NCBI RefSeq assembly: GCF_005696555.1
Contig: NZ_CP040005.1
Coordinates: forward strand, 1,302,001-1,366,000
DNA: 64,000 nt
Reading direction: 5' to 3'
Source of the DNA: Actinomyces sp. oral taxon 171 str. F0337
GTDB lineage: Bacteria; Actinomycetota; Actinomycetes; Actinomycetales; Actinomycetaceae
In this document: positions 49,291-60,850 of the stretch, piece by piece
Layout of the letters: each line of letters opens with the position of its first letter
Numbering within the stretch: position 1 is the first letter of the stretch
Notes under the pieces: generated by a model
The model's input: only the letters and a program-made list of their open reading frames with translations
What the model was told of the DNA's origin: nothing
Databases searched by the model: none
Translations under genes and position numbers: made by a program

Positions 49291-50067
49291 ATGAGCAGCC
49301 GTTCCACTGGAACCGCCCGTACGGGCCTGGAGGCCATCGACTCCGAGCGCTTCGACGCCCTGGCCGCCGTGGGCGGGTGGCGCGGCATCCTCGAGTCCGT
49401 CGTGCCCACCCTCATGTTCGTCCTGGTCATGGCGGTGCGGCCCACCGCACTGGTGGCGGCCCTGGTCGCCTCCCTGGCCATCAGCGCCATCGGCCTCATG
49501 ACCCGCCTGATGCAGCGCCAGTCCCCGGCCCAGGTCGTCGGCGGGATCGTGCTGGTCCTCGTCTCGGCACTGTGGGCCTGGCGCAGCGGCGACGCCACCA
49601 ACTTCTACGCCACCGGCCTCATGATCAACGCGGCCTGGCTGGTCGCCTGCCTGGTCTCGCTGCTCATCGGCTGGCCGATGGTGGGCGCCTTCATGACTCT
49701 GTGGCATCGCGTCACCGACGAGTCGGACCGTAGTGGAGGCGACGACGCGAGCGAGCACTCGGACAGCACCGAGGAGCCGCAGGTCGACGATGATCCTGCC
49801 GCGCGTCCCTCGGCCTGGCGCACCGAGCCGGCCCTGCGCCATGTCAGGCGCCGCTACCACGCCGGCACCTGGGTCCTGACGCTCATGTTCGCCCTGCGGC
49901 TCGTCGTCGAGGTACCCCTCTACCTGGCCGGCGCTCAGGCCGTGTCCTACCTCGGGGCGGCCCGCCTCATCCTGGGCGTGCCGCTGTACGCCGTGACCCT
50001 GTGGTTCATCTGGCTGCTGGTAGCTCCCAGCCGGATCGCCCAGGCCCAGGCTCTCACCGAGCGGTAG
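49291..50067 (+). CDS. DUF3159 family membrane protein
   Basis: A 258-residue membrane protein with about five hydrophobic segments. Two pairs lie in the first 145 residues (WRGILESVVPTLMFVLVMAV and later) and the rest at the end (TWVLTLMFALRLVVEVPLYL). An acidic, His/Ser-rich loop is inserted at about 148-182. The YATGLMINAAWLVACL stretch is family-typical (Rv2693c). Function is unknown; its constant place beside K+-related RCK genes suggests an ion or envelope link (inference). GGAAGGA lies upstream of the ATG. Confidence 0.88.
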   Translation: MSSRSTGTARTGLEAIDSERFDALAAVGGWRGILESVVPTLMFVLVMAVRPTALVAALVASLAISAIGLMTRLMQRQSPAQVVGGIVLVLVSALWAWRSGDATNFYATGLMINAAWLVACLVSLLIGWPMVGAFMTLWHRVTDESDRSGGDDASEHSDSTEEPQVDDDPAARPSAWRTEPALRHVRRRYHAGTWVLTLMFALRLVVEVPLYLAGAQAVSYLGAARLILGVPLYAVTLWFIWLLVAPSRIAQAQALTER

Positions 50068-50082
50068 CGCCGCCGCCCACCG

Positions 50083-50745
50083 TCACGTGAAGATGAGGGG
50101 CAGCTCCTCCAGGCTGGACTCTCCCTCGCGCGCCGTGAGGAAGATGAGCTCGTCGCCACGCTCGAAGCGTTCGTCACGGTCCGGTGTGATGGGGCGGTAG
50201 TCGCGCAGTATCGCAGCCAGCACCGTGTGGGGCGGCAGCTCGATGTCGGTGACGAGCTCGCCGATGACCGGTGAGTCCTCCGGCAGGGTCAGCTCGTGCA
50301 TGGAGGCACCCGACTGGTGGAAGTGGAAGATGCTCACCAGGCTGCCGACACTGACGGCCTCCTCCACCAGGGCCGTCATGAAGCGCGGAGTCGACACAGC
50401 CACGTCCACGCCCCAGGTCTCATCGAAGAGCCATTCGCTCTTGGGATTGTTGATGCGCGCAACCGTGCGGGGCACCCCGTACTCGGTCTTGGCCAGCAGA
50501 GAGATGACCAGGTTGGCTTTGTCGTCCCCGGTGGCGGCCACAATGACGTCGCAGGTCTCGGCCCCGGCGCGCTCCAGGGCGTCGATGTCGCAGGCGTCCG
50601 CCAGCTGCCAGTCGGCCTCCGGGACCGAGGCGATGCGCATGGCCTCGGCGGAACGGTCGACGAGGGTGACCTCATGGCCGTGGCTGATGAGCTCGCGGGC
50701 GATGGAACGGCCCACGGATCCGGCTCCGGCGATCACGATCTGCAT
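50083..50745 (-). CDS. ceoC: TrkA-type RCK potassium regulatory protein (CeoC-like)
   Basis: A 220-residue cytosolic K+-channel/transporter regulator. The RCK_N Rossmann part starts MQIVIAGAGSVGRSIARELI, with VTLVDRSAEAM as the NAD-binding acidic end, and includes VAATGDDKANLVISLLAKTE. The RCK_C part covers about 140-220. It pairs with the second RCK gene just upstream on the same strand (3 bases apart), as ceoB-ceoC do in mycobacteria, and they probably form a hetero-complex. It converges with the DUF3159 gene. Confidence 0.92.
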   Translation of the reverse strand: MQIVIAGAGSVGRSIARELISHGHEVTLVDRSAEAMRIASVPEADWQLADACDIDALERAGAETCDVIVAATGDDKANLVISLLAKTEYGVPRTVARINNPKSEWLFDETWGVDVAVSTPRFMTALVEEAVSVGSLVSIFHFHQSGASMHELTLPEDSPVIGELVTDIELPPHTVLAAILRDYRPITPDRDERFERGDELIFLTAREGESSLEELPLIFT

Positions 50746-50748
50746 GGC

Positions 50749-51414
50749 TCAGGCCTCCTGGGTCGGGGCGAGTGACAGGGCACGGCGGACCTGGCCGATA
50801 CGGTCGGTGCTCACCGCCAGGTGCAGCCGGTCGTGCTCCTGGATGACGGTGGCGGCCTCGGGCAGCATCGCCGTGGCATCGCGTGAGATCCAGGCCACCC
50901 GCACCCTCAGGCGGTCCTCCAGCACCCCGATCGTCGTACCGACCCACTGCGGGGAGGCGTTGGGCTGGATGAGAGCAACCGTGCCCGAGGGGTCCTCGAG
51001 CTCGCGGGCGCTGGATCCCGGCAGGATACGGCGCATCATCTGGTCGGCCGTCTGGCGCACGGTGGCCACCGTGGGGATGCCCAGGCGCTCGTAGACGTCG
51101 GCGCGCCGCGAGTCGTAGATCCTGGCGACGACGTTGTCCACGCCGAAGCTCTCCCTGGCCACGCGCGCAGCCACGATGTTCGAGTTGTCCCCGTTGGACA
51201 CCGCGACGAAGGCATAGGCCTCGTCGATGCCCGCCTGCTCCAGGGCGTCGCGGTCGAAGCCGACCCCCTTGACCTTGCGACCGTTGAAGTCCGAGGGCAG
51301 GCGGCGGAAGGAGTCCGAGGAGCGGTCGATGACGGACACCGAGTGCCCCATACGATCGAGCTGAACAGCCATGGACGCTCCGACGCGGCCACAGCCCATG
51401 ATGACGAAGTGCAC
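50749..51414 (-). CDS. ceoB: TrkA-type RCK potassium regulatory protein (CeoB-like)
   Basis: A 221-residue partner of CeoC. The nucleotide-binding start is VHFVIMGCGRVGASMAVQLD, then HSVSVIDRSSDSF and FVAVSNGDNSNIVAARVARE. The C-terminal RCK_C part has HDRLHLAVSTDRIG. The GTG start at 51414 lies seven bases after a TACCGT box, so the mRNA is probably leaderless; the longer open frame runs into the divergent permease gene. The K+-permease candidate next door is the likely transporter it controls. Confidence 0.92.
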   Translation of the reverse strand: MHFVIMGCGRVGASMAVQLDRMGHSVSVIDRSSDSFRRLPSDFNGRKVKGVGFDRDALEQAGIDEAYAFVAVSNGDNSNIVAARVARESFGVDNVVARIYDSRRADVYERLGIPTVATVRQTADQMMRRILPGSSARELEDPSGTVALIQPNASPQWVGTTIGVLEDRLRVRVAWISRDATAMLPEAATVIQEHDRLHLAVSTDRIGQVRRALSLAPTQEA

Positions 51415-51421
51415 GAGGAGG

Positions 51422-51427
51422 ACGGTA
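51422..51427 (-). promoter_or_regulatory. -10 box TACCGT of the ceoB-ceoC operon
   Basis: Minus-strand TACCGT is seven bases before the GTG at 51414. The divergent gene has TAACAT at 51450-51455, so both promoters are packed into about 50 bases. Confidence 0.5.
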
Positions 51428-51463
51428 CTCCGTTGTCGGGCCGCGGACGTAACATCTGGAGAC

Positions 51464-53551
51464 GTGCGTGACTTCGCAGACCGCATCAAGCGGCTTCTCG
51501 TCGGCCGTCCCGTCCCCAGCGGTGCTCTGGGGGAGACGCTCCTGCCCAAGAGGATCGCCCTTCCAGTCTTCGCCTCCGACGCCCTGTCCTCCGTGGGCTA
51601 CGCCCCTGATGAGGTGCTCATCACTCTGGCCGTGGCCGGCGTCGTCGCCACCTCACTGTCCCCGTGGGTCGCTCTGGCCGTCGTCGGTGTCCTGGCCGTT
51701 GTCGTGGCCTCCTACCGTCAGACCGTCCACGCCTACCCTTCGGGCGGCGGCGACTACGAGGTGGTCTCGGCCAATCTCGGCTCCCACGCCGGCCTCCTGG
51801 TGGCGTCGGCCCTGCTGAGCGACTATGTCCTGACCGTTGCGGTCTCGGTGTCCTCGGGCACCTCCTACCTCGCGGCCGCCCTACCCGCCCTGGTCCCCTA
51901 CAAGGTGGAGATCGCCGTCGCGGTCGTCACCGTCCTGGCCGTGCTCAACATGCGCGGCTCGCGCGAGTCGGGTCGAGCCTTCGCCATTCCCACTTACCTG
52001 TACATGGGCGTCATCGGCATCATGGCCGTCGTCGGCCTTGTCCAGGAGCTGACCGGGACCCTCGGGCGGGCTGAGTCCGCCGGCTTCGACGTCCTCACCC
52101 ACGCCGGCTGGGAGCAGGGCCTGACCGGCCTGGCCGGAGGCTTCCTGGTCCTGCGGGCCTTCTCCTCGGGGTGCGCGGCCCTGACCGGCGTGGAGGCGAT
52201 CTCCAACGGTGTTCCCAGCTTCCAGCGCCCCAAGTCCCGTAACGCCGCCACCACGCTGCTGCTCCTGGGCGGAATCGCCGCGCTGATGCTCATGAGCGTC
52301 ATCCACCTGGCCGGCGCCGTCGGCGTGCGCATGGTGGAGGACCCTGCCCACCAGCTCCTGCGCAACGGCGCCCCGGTTGGGGGCAGCTACCACCAGGACC
52401 CCGCGATCGGACAGATCGCCGCCACCGTCTTCTCCGGTTTCCGCCCGATGTTCTACCTGGTCGCCACCGTCACCGGGCTGATCCTGGTCCTGGCCGCCAA
52501 CACTGCCTTCAACGGGTTCCCGGTCCTGGCCAGCGTCCTGGCCCGTGACGAGTTCCTGCCCCGCCAGCTCTCCCAGCGCGGCGACCGCCTGGCCTTCTCC
52601 AACGGCATCATCGTCCTGTGGCTGGGGGCCGTGGCCTTCCTCATCGGATTCGAGGCCAATACGACCCGCCTCATTCAACTCTACATCGTGGGCGTGTTCA
52701 TCTCCTTCACTCTCTCCCAGGTGGGCATGGTGCGTCACTGGACGCGCGAGCTCACCATCGCCACCGAGCCCAAGGCCCGCTCACGCATGCACCGCGCCCG
52801 CATCATCAACTCCATCGGTGTGCTGGGCACCGGGACGGTCCTCGTCATCGTCCTGCTCACCAAGCTCACCCGGGGAGCCTGGATCACCCTGACGATCATG
52901 GCGCTGCTCTACCTGGTGATGAACCGGATCCGCCGCCACTACCGCAGAGTCAGTGAGGAGGTGGCCATCTCCGACCTCCACGACGCCCGCGTCCTGCCGG
53001 CCCACGTCCACGCCATCGTCCTGGCGTCCCGCCTCCACCAACCCACGCTGCGGGCCCTGACCTACGCCCAGTCGACCCACCCGACCGCCCTGGAGGCCCT
53101 GACGGTGGACACCGGCGACGGCGGCGCCGAACGCCTCCTGGACGCCTGGGAGGAGGCTGACATCGCCGTGCCCCTGACGGTCCTGGACTCTCCCTACCGG
53201 GACATCACCCGCCCGGTCATCAACTATGTCCGCTCGGTGCGCCGCGAGTCCCCTCGCGACCTCGTCGTCGTCTTCCTGCCCGAGTACATCGTGCGCCACT
53301 GGTGGGAGCAGATCCTCCACAACCAGACCGCCCTGCGCCTCAAGACCGTCCTGCTGTTCACCCCCGGTGTCGTCGTGGCCTCCGTGCCCTGGCAGCTGGG
53401 GCTTCCCGGTCAACGGCACTTCCACCACGGCGTGCGCGCCCGCACCGCCGAGGGCATCATCGACGCCGACGTCGCCATGCGCCGTCACGTCGACCAGCAC
53501 AGCCGCTCCACTACCGGCGGCGTCGATGCAGACCCCCAGGAGATTCGATGA
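51464..53551 (+). CDS. APC-family permease, KimA-like (probable K+ importer)
   Basis: A 695-residue transporter with about 12 membrane segments (35-490) and a cytoplasmic C-terminal domain (about 510-680). The membrane part has SDALSSVGYAPDEVLITLAV and SYRQTVHAYPSGGGDYEVVS (APC core). The C-terminal part has SPYRDITRPVINYVRSVRRE and VRHWWEQILHNQTALRLK, typical of KimA (former YdaO) K+ importers. It is often annotated as an amino-acid permease; the twin RCK genes beside it favour potassium (inference). The GTG at 51464 follows TGGAG and a TAACAT box (51450-51455). Confidence 0.85.
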   Translation: MRDFADRIKRLLVGRPVPSGALGETLLPKRIALPVFASDALSSVGYAPDEVLITLAVAGVVATSLSPWVALAVVGVLAVVVASYRQTVHAYPSGGGDYEVVSANLGSHAGLLVASALLSDYVLTVAVSVSSGTSYLAAALPALVPYKVEIAVAVVTVLAVLNMRGSRESGRAFAIPTYLYMGVIGIMAVVGLVQELTGTLGRAESAGFDVLTHAGWEQGLTGLAGGFLVLRAFSSGCAALTGVEAISNGVPSFQRPKSRNAATTLLLLGGIAALMLMSVIHLAGAVGVRMVEDPAHQLLRNGAPVGGSYHQDPAIGQIAATVFSGFRPMFYLVATVTGLILVLAANTAFNGFPVLASVLARDEFLPRQLSQRGDRLAFSNGIIVLWLGAVAFLIGFEANTTRLIQLYIVGVFISFTLSQVGMVRHWTRELTIATEPKARSRMHRARIINSIGVLGTGTVLVIVLLTKLTRGAWITLTIMALLYLVMNRIRRHYRRVSEEVAISDLHDARVLPAHVHAIVLASRLHQPTLRALTYAQSTHPTALEALTVDTGDGGAERLLDAWEEADIAVPLTVLDSPYRDITRPVINYVRSVRRESPRDLVVVFLPEYIVRHWWEQILHNQTALRLKTVLLFTPGVVVASVPWQLGLPGQRHFHHGVRARTAEGIIDADVAMRRHVDQHSRSTTGGVDADPQEIR

Positions 53552-54945
53552 GCCCCCAGCCCAGCCGGACCGGAGAACCGCCCGTCCAGAGTCGCGGCGA
53601 GCCGCGCGAGCTGACCCTGGCAGTGGGGGCGCCTGCGCACGGCGGGCACTGCGTGGCCCGCCCCGTGGACGATCCGGGCGGCCGCGTCATCTTCGTGCGT
53701 CACGCCCTGCCTGGTGAGACGGTGCGGGCCCGCCTGACCGAGATGACCTCGCGGACCTGGCGCGCCGATGCCGTTGAGATCCTCCAGGCATCACCGGACC
53801 GCGTCGCGTCCGTCTGGCCCGACGCCGGCCCAGCGGGCGTAGGTGGGGGAGAGCTCGCCCACGTGGCCCTGGACGCCCAGCGCACCTGGAAGCGCTGGGT
53901 CCTGGCCGACTGCCTGCGTCGAATCGGTGGGCAGGAGGTGGCCGACGCCGTCGCCTCCCTGCCCGAGGCCTCCGCCGCAGCCGCCGTGCCGATCGAGCCC
54001 ATGCCCACTGACGCCGTGGCCCAGGCCTCCACCAGTGCTCGACGGCGTGCCCTGGCCGGGACCGCCACCCGCACCCGCATCAGCCTGACGGTGAGTGAGG
54101 ACGGCAGACCTGGCATGCACGCCTTCCGCTCCGGGACGGTCCTGCCCCTGCGTCGCCTGCCCCTGGCCGTCCCCGCCATCACCGAGATCGGATTGCTGGA
54201 GCGCTCCCGCTGGCGCGCCCACTACCGGCCCGGTATGCGCATCGAGGCCATCGCCCCCAGCGGCAGTGAGCCCGTGGTCCTGCTCGACGAGCGGCTTCTG
54301 ACCGCACAGGCCCGCAGCACCGGGCGGCGCCGGGTCCGGGAGGTCGTGGACGCGTCCGCCCTGGGGCTGGGGGAGCTGACCTACTCCGTCCATGCCGAGG
54401 GCTTCTGGCAGGTGCACGTCGACGCCCCCCGGGTGCTGGTCGAGCGCGTCGTGCGGGGCGTCCTGGGGGAGAACCTTGAACGTGCCGCCGGCCGCCGCGT
54501 CCTGGAACTCTACTCGGGGGCCGGCCTGTTCACCCTGCCGCTGGCCTCTCTTGTGGGGGCCGGCGGTCAGGTCCTGTCCCTGGAGGGCAATGAGCAGGCC
54601 GTTCGCGACGCCCGCCGCACACTGCACGACCACCCCGCCGCACGCCTGGCTTCGGGACGCGTGAGCGCCCGCTCGGTGCGCGAGCTCGCCGGCTCCTTCA
54701 CCGGCGGTCGCCCCGACGTCGTCGTCCTCGATCCACCGAGGCAGGGGGCCGGGCGCGAGGTCATCGAGGCCGTCAGCGCCCTGGGAGCCGAACGGATCGT
54801 CCTGGTGGCCTGTGACCCGGCGGCCTTGGCTCGGGACCTGGGAACCCTTCTGCGGGCCGGCTATGTGCTGGGGTCCATGAGTGCCCTGGACATGTTCCCG
54901 CACACGCACCACTTCGAGACGATCGCGGTGCTTGACAGATCCTGA
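53548..54945 (+). CDS. TrmA/RlmD-family RNA m5U methyltransferase without Fe-S cysteines
   Basis: A 465-residue RNA methyltransferase. An N-terminal TRAM-like part (HALPGETVRARLTE) leads to a SAM domain with VLELYSGAGLFTLPLA, VVLDPPRQGAG and the catalytic-Cys motif VACDPAALARDL. The region where this family holds a 4Fe-4S cluster (pattern PPCPHAGPGxCGGCDWQH) here reads SVWPDAGPAGVGGGELAHV, with no cysteine, so the cluster is lost. It starts at an ATGA overlap with the permease stop and has AGGAG, so it is translationally coupled. Rv2689c has the same position in M. tuberculosis. Confidence 0.88.
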   Translation: MSPQPSRTGEPPVQSRGEPRELTLAVGAPAHGGHCVARPVDDPGGRVIFVRHALPGETVRARLTEMTSRTWRADAVEILQASPDRVASVWPDAGPAGVGGGELAHVALDAQRTWKRWVLADCLRRIGGQEVADAVASLPEASAAAAVPIEPMPTDAVAQASTSARRRALAGTATRTRISLTVSEDGRPGMHAFRSGTVLPLRRLPLAVPAITEIGLLERSRWRAHYRPGMRIEAIAPSGSEPVVLLDERLLTAQARSTGRRRVREVVDASALGLGELTYSVHAEGFWQVHVDAPRVLVERVVRGVLGENLERAAGRRVLELYSGAGLFTLPLASLVGAGGQVLSLEGNEQAVRDARRTLHDHPAARLASGRVSARSVRELAGSFTGGRPDVVVLDPPRQGAGREVIEAVSALGAERIVLVACDPAALARDLGTLLRAGYVLGSMSALDMFPHTHHFETIAVLDRS

Positions 54946-54964
54946 GCCAATCGACGGCAAAGGC

Positions 54965-54999
54965 GATGGGCCCCAGTCCTTCACGGACTGGGGCCCATC
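54965..54999. terminator. Hairpin between the methyltransferase and surface protein genes
   Basis: A perfect 15-bp repeat (54965-54979 and 54985-54999) with a 5-base loop, between convergent genes. Confidence 0.8.
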
Positions 55000-55037
55000 T
55001 CATGCTCCGGGAAGGAGCCTAGTCAGCCGATGGTCGG

Positions 55038-57389
55038 TCACGATGCGCGACGACGGACGGCCAGGATCACATATCCCGTCACCAGGAATGCGGCCATGGC
55101 TGCGATGACTGGCATGGCGTTGGAGCCGGTGCTCGCCAGGTTGCTGCCGCTATTGCTTGGTGGCGTGCTGGCCGAGGTGCCGGGCGTGGGGACCTCGGTG
55201 GGAGTGGGCGTCGGCGCGGGGACCTCGGTGGGGGTCGGCGTCGGCGTGGGCTCCTCGGTGGGAGTGGGCGTCGGCGTGGGGACCTCGGTGGGGGTCGGCG
55301 TCGGCGTGGGCTCCTCGGTGGGAGTGGGCGTCGGCGCGGGGACCTCGGTGGGGGTCGGCGTCGGCGTGGGCTCCTCGGTGGGGGTCGGCGTCGGCGTGGG
55401 CTCCTCGGTGGGGGTCGGCGTCGGCGTGGGCTCCTCGGTGGGGGTCGGCGTCGGCGTGGGCTCCTCGGTGGGGGTCGGCGTCGGCGTGGGCTCCTCGGTG
55501 GGAGTGGGCGTCGGCGTGGGCTCCTCGGTGGGGGTCGGCGTCGGCGTGGGCTCCTCGGTGGGGGTCGGCGTCGGCGTGGGCTTCGGGACCTCCGTGTAGG
55601 TGTTGGTCACCGTGACAAGGGTGGCGCTGGCATCGCCCTCCTTGATCGTGAAGGCTCCGTTGTCGATCTTGGTGTCGACCGTGTAGCCCTCGCGCTCAGC
55701 GCCGCCGTCAGCCTGCTTCTCCTTCTCGGTGACCTCGCAGTTGGTACCCACCGGTACGGACGGGCCGTCGACGGGCGTGCCGTCGCCCTTCACCTCAAGG
55801 GTGCCCTCGGAGCCGTTCTCACACGTGTAGGAGATCTGGAAAGTCTCCTTGGAGAAGGCCTCCTTGTTGCTTCCCTCGACCTTCTTCACGACGGAGAAGG
55901 AACCGGTCTTCTCAATGACCTCGTTGTACAGGCCCACAGCCTGCACAGAGGAATCGACCGAGAACGTCGCGGTCTCCGGCGTCTCAGTGCCGTTGATGGA
56001 GAAGGTCTTGCCTCCCCAGCCAAGGGCCCCGGGAAGGGCCGCTGCGGACGTGTCCTCCGTCAGCGTGATCTTGGTTCCCTTGGGGAACTCGCGCAGGGTG
56101 TCCCCGGCCTGCTGCTGGCCCGCGGCCACCTCAACGGTGTAGGGGTTCGATGCCGGCTTGTTGGCCCAGGTCGGGTAGTTGGCCTCGGTCGTGCCGTTGG
56201 GGAGCTCGTAGGCGACGTTCACGCGGATCTTGGTGTCCGCAGGGACGTCGTTCTGGTGAGCGCCGGTGATGTACTTCTTGACCCCGAATGAGCCGAAGCC
56301 CTGAGTCAGCTGTACGTCGTAGGAGATCGGGTCCTTGTAGGCCATCTGTGCGGACACCGTGGTGTTCTTACCGCCGTTCAGGGTGGCGCTGTTGGTGTAG
56401 ACCTTGCCCGGGACGATCTTGCCGCCCTCGGCCAGGGACTGGTAGACGATCTCGTAGTTCGCGTTCTTGGCGAAGTTGCCGTCCGTACGGGACAGGGTGA
56501 TGGACGCAGTGGTCCCGTCGGCGCCGATGGTCGGCTTCAGAGTGAACTTTCCGTGGTCGGTGTTCATGGTTGTGCCATCGGCCTTGGCGACGTCGAAGTA
56601 GCCGTCGGCGCCACCGCCGAATTCCTCGGGGTTGACCCGCACGTACCAGGAGCCGAGATCCGGGTTGAGCTTCTGCCCGCCCCCGGAGACGTCGTTGAAG
56701 GTGACGCTGTTGATGCTACCCGCCTCCGCTTCCAGGTGGTTGGCGATGGTGGTACCACTGAACTGGATGTGCCAGTTCAGACTGCTGGAGTCGCGCTTGA
56801 GGGAGTTGGCGTACTTGCCAAGGTCCTTCTCAACCCAGGCGATAGGCAGAATCCGCTCGTTGTTGGGGTGGAAGACCTCGGTGCCGGTGCCGTTGGCGTC
56901 GAAGGTGGTCTTGTTGACCTGGGTCACCTTCTGGGCCACGATCATCTGGTTGCCCGACCCCTTGAGGTCGCTGGCCGCGCTGATCGCGGTGTTGAAGGTG
57001 CAGGTGAGGGTCTCGGTGGTCGTGACGCAGTCACCCACCTTGGTGCCGTTCCCGAGAACAAGATCGTCGTGTCGACCGATCTCGCGGTACCGGTACTCCT
57101 CCGGAAGGCCGATGCTGAAGGACTGGCCCGGCTGTGGATCGGCGCTAGAGGCGTCCCAGGCGAACTTCATGCGAACCGGGTCCTCGAGGTGCGCAGGCTT
57201 ACCCGGAAACTCAGTTCCATCCTTGTCAGCGAGGATGAGGGGACTGAAGGAAATCTTCACTCCGGTGTTCTGGTCTGCGCTCGCACGAGGTGCTAATAGC
57301 GCAACAAAGCTACCCAGTGCGACCAGCAGTACGCCGGCGAGCAGAGTCGCCACGTACTTGCGATGCACAGAGAGGTGCTGTAGGTGCAT
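55038..57389 (-). CDS. LPXTG-type (LASTG) cell-wall anchored adhesin with a Pro/Thr/Glu repeat stalk
   Basis: A surface protein of 783 residues. The signal peptide (1-38) ends in ASA. The N-terminal adhesin-like part (about 40-360) resembles Ig-fold MSCRAMM regions ([23 protein letters not shown]). Two prealbumin-like domains of the DUF5979 type follow (about 365-490, [12 protein letters not shown]; and 495-597, [11 protein letters not shown]). A stalk of 13 decapeptides of the [10 protein letters not shown] type follows (about 602-732). The sorting signal is LASTG (751-755), a hydrophobic segment and RRRAS. No pilin motif or sortase gene is adjacent, so it is probably a single anchored protein, not a pilus subunit. 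GGAG precedes the ATG. The upstream region is AT-rich. Confidence 0.9.
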   Translation of the reverse strand: MHLQHLSVHRKYVATLLAGVLLVALGSFVALLAPRASADQNTGVKISFSPLILADKDGTEFPGKPAHLEDPVRMKFAWDASSADPQPGQSFSIGLPEEYRYREIGRHDDLVLGNGTKVGDCVTTTETLTCTFNTAISAASDLKGSGNQMIVAQKVTQVNKTTFDANGTGTEVFHPNNERILPIAWVEKDLGKYANSLKRDSSSLNWHIQFSGTTIANHLEAEAGSINSVTFNDVSGGGQKLNPDLGSWYVRVNPEEFGGGADGYFDVAKADGTTMNTDHGKFTLKPTIGADGTTASITLSRTDGNFAKNANYEIVYQSLAEGGKIVPGKVYTNSATLNGGKNTTVSAQMAYKDPISYDVQLTQGFGSFGVKKYITGAHQNDVPADTKIRVNVAYELPNGTTEANYPTWANKPASNPYTVEVAAGQQQAGDTLREFPKGTKITLTEDTSAAALPGALGWGGKTFSINGTETPETATFSVDSSVQAVGLYNEVIEKTGSFSVVKKVEGSNKEAFSKETFQISYTCENGSEGTLEVKGDGTPVDGPSVPVGTNCEVTEKEKQADGGAEREGYTVDTKIDNGAFTIKEGDASATLVTVTNTYTEVPKPTPTPTPTEEPTPTPTPTEEPTPTPTPTEEPTPTPTPTEEPTPTPTPTEEPTPTPTPTEEPTPTPTPTEEPTPTPTPTEVPAPTPTPTEEPTPTPTPTEVPTPTPTPTEEPTPTPTPTEVPAPTPTPTEVPTPGTSASTPPSNSGSNLASTGSNAMPVIAAMAAFLVTGYVILAVRRRAS
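55201..55583. repeat. 13 tandem 30-bp repeats in the adhesin gene
   Basis: Each 30-base unit encodes one [12 protein letters not shown] decapeptide on the minus strand. Units at 55201-55380 form three 60-base dimers that alternate GGAGTGGGCG and GGGGTCGGCG versions, each dimer carrying one Glu-Val and one Glu-Glu junction. The rest is nearly uniform, with one GGAGTGGGCG unit at 55501. Copy number is expected to vary between strains. Confidence 0.95.
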
Positions 57390-57819
57390 TCGTTATCTCC
57401 ATCTTCATGGGTTGACATTCCTGTGTTGTGGGGAATTACAGGAATCCGTCAAGATACTATGGGGTGAGTCTTAACGGAGGGCACGCAAATAACGTTTTGT
57501 AACCATTGCGTTGCCGTATTGGTATATTTGTTGATCGGATGATTGCGCGTGCGCGGTCTCTTGTGGGTGTGCGGCCCTCGACGGGTGCCGTCTCCCTATG
57601 TGTGCGGCGGGCCTTGCCTAATTGCCGTGTTGGCAACCACTCCGACCTTCAGGTTTGGCGGGGCATCCCTACGTGTTGACAACGGATGACATGCCGTGGG
57701 CTACGGTCCACACCGGAGTATCCGCGCAGCCGCCCGCCTGGCTGTCACTGCACGTCAGCGTGACAGACCTGCGATGGCGCAGCAGGCCGGATCGGTACGA
57801 CAACTGGAAGTGAGCCCCG
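57390..57819. promoter_or_regulatory. AT-rich divergent region between the adhesin gene and acnA
   Basis: This 430-base gap shows no coding frame with local codon bias. It holds a leader hairpin for the adhesin (TTCCTGT 57418-57424 with ACAGGAA 57438-57444) and a minus-strand TAGTAT (57454-57459) as a candidate -10. A perfect TTGACA (57676-57681) points toward acnA; TACGGT (57702-57707) follows at a long 20-base spacing. The part 57481-57540 is far richer in A+T than the surroundings. Confidence 0.45.
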
Positions 57820-60492
<2,673 letters not shown>

Positions 60493-60506
60493 GCGGGGCG
60501 ACGGGA

Positions 60507-60848
60507 CTACTTGGTCTCGTTGGGATGAGCGGTGTGAACCTGCTCCAGGTAGACGGTATTGCCATCGATATAGAACCAGATGCGGGCAGTACCCTTGGCA
60601 GTAGGTTTGTGCTGCCATCGCTGAAAAGTGCGACCACCTCGGGTTACCGCACGTAGCGACCCCTCGAGCGGGTAATTGGTCGGGGTCATCGCGAGAGGTG
60701 AGTGAGTCAGGAAGTCCCAGGTGTCGCTCATGGGATTCCTCATGGTGGCTACCAGGTCACGCCACCCTTTCTCGGACTGTTTCGTGGCGAACTTCACCAG
60801 GAACTCCGACTTCTTCGTCGGCCGTGGAACGAGGCTCTCCTTGGACAT
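60507..60848 (-). CDS. RelE-family toxin of a toxin-antitoxin pair
   Basis: A 113-residue basic protein. The C-terminal half, ARIWFYIDGNTVYLEQVHTAHPNETK (e.g. IWFYIDGNTVYLEQVHT), matches the end of RelE/ParE-type toxins, and an Arg/Lys-rich middle (LRAVTRGGRTFQRWQHK) suits an mRNA-cleaving ribosome-bound toxin. The N-terminal 35 residues are longer than in E. coli RelE. It starts two bases after the antitoxin stop codon, in an operon with it. G+C is visibly lower than in acnA, suggesting transfer. Confidence 0.78.
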   Translation of the reverse strand: MSKESLVPRPTKKSEFLVKFATKQSEKGWRDLVATMRNPMSDTWDFLTHSPLAMTPTNYPLEGSLRAVTRGGRTFQRWQHKPTAKGTARIWFYIDGNTVYLEQVHTAHPNETK

Positions 60849-60850
60849 GG

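Noticed and set aside
55201..55583. 30-bp direct repeats considered as a CRISPR array
   Set aside because: The units are contiguous with no spacers and code for a decapeptide in frame.
55157..55615. Plus-strand open frames of repeated Val-Gly or Trp-Ala-Pro units
   Set aside because: They are the antisense of the adhesin repeat stalk. The minus-strand frame has a signal peptide, domains and a sorting signal.
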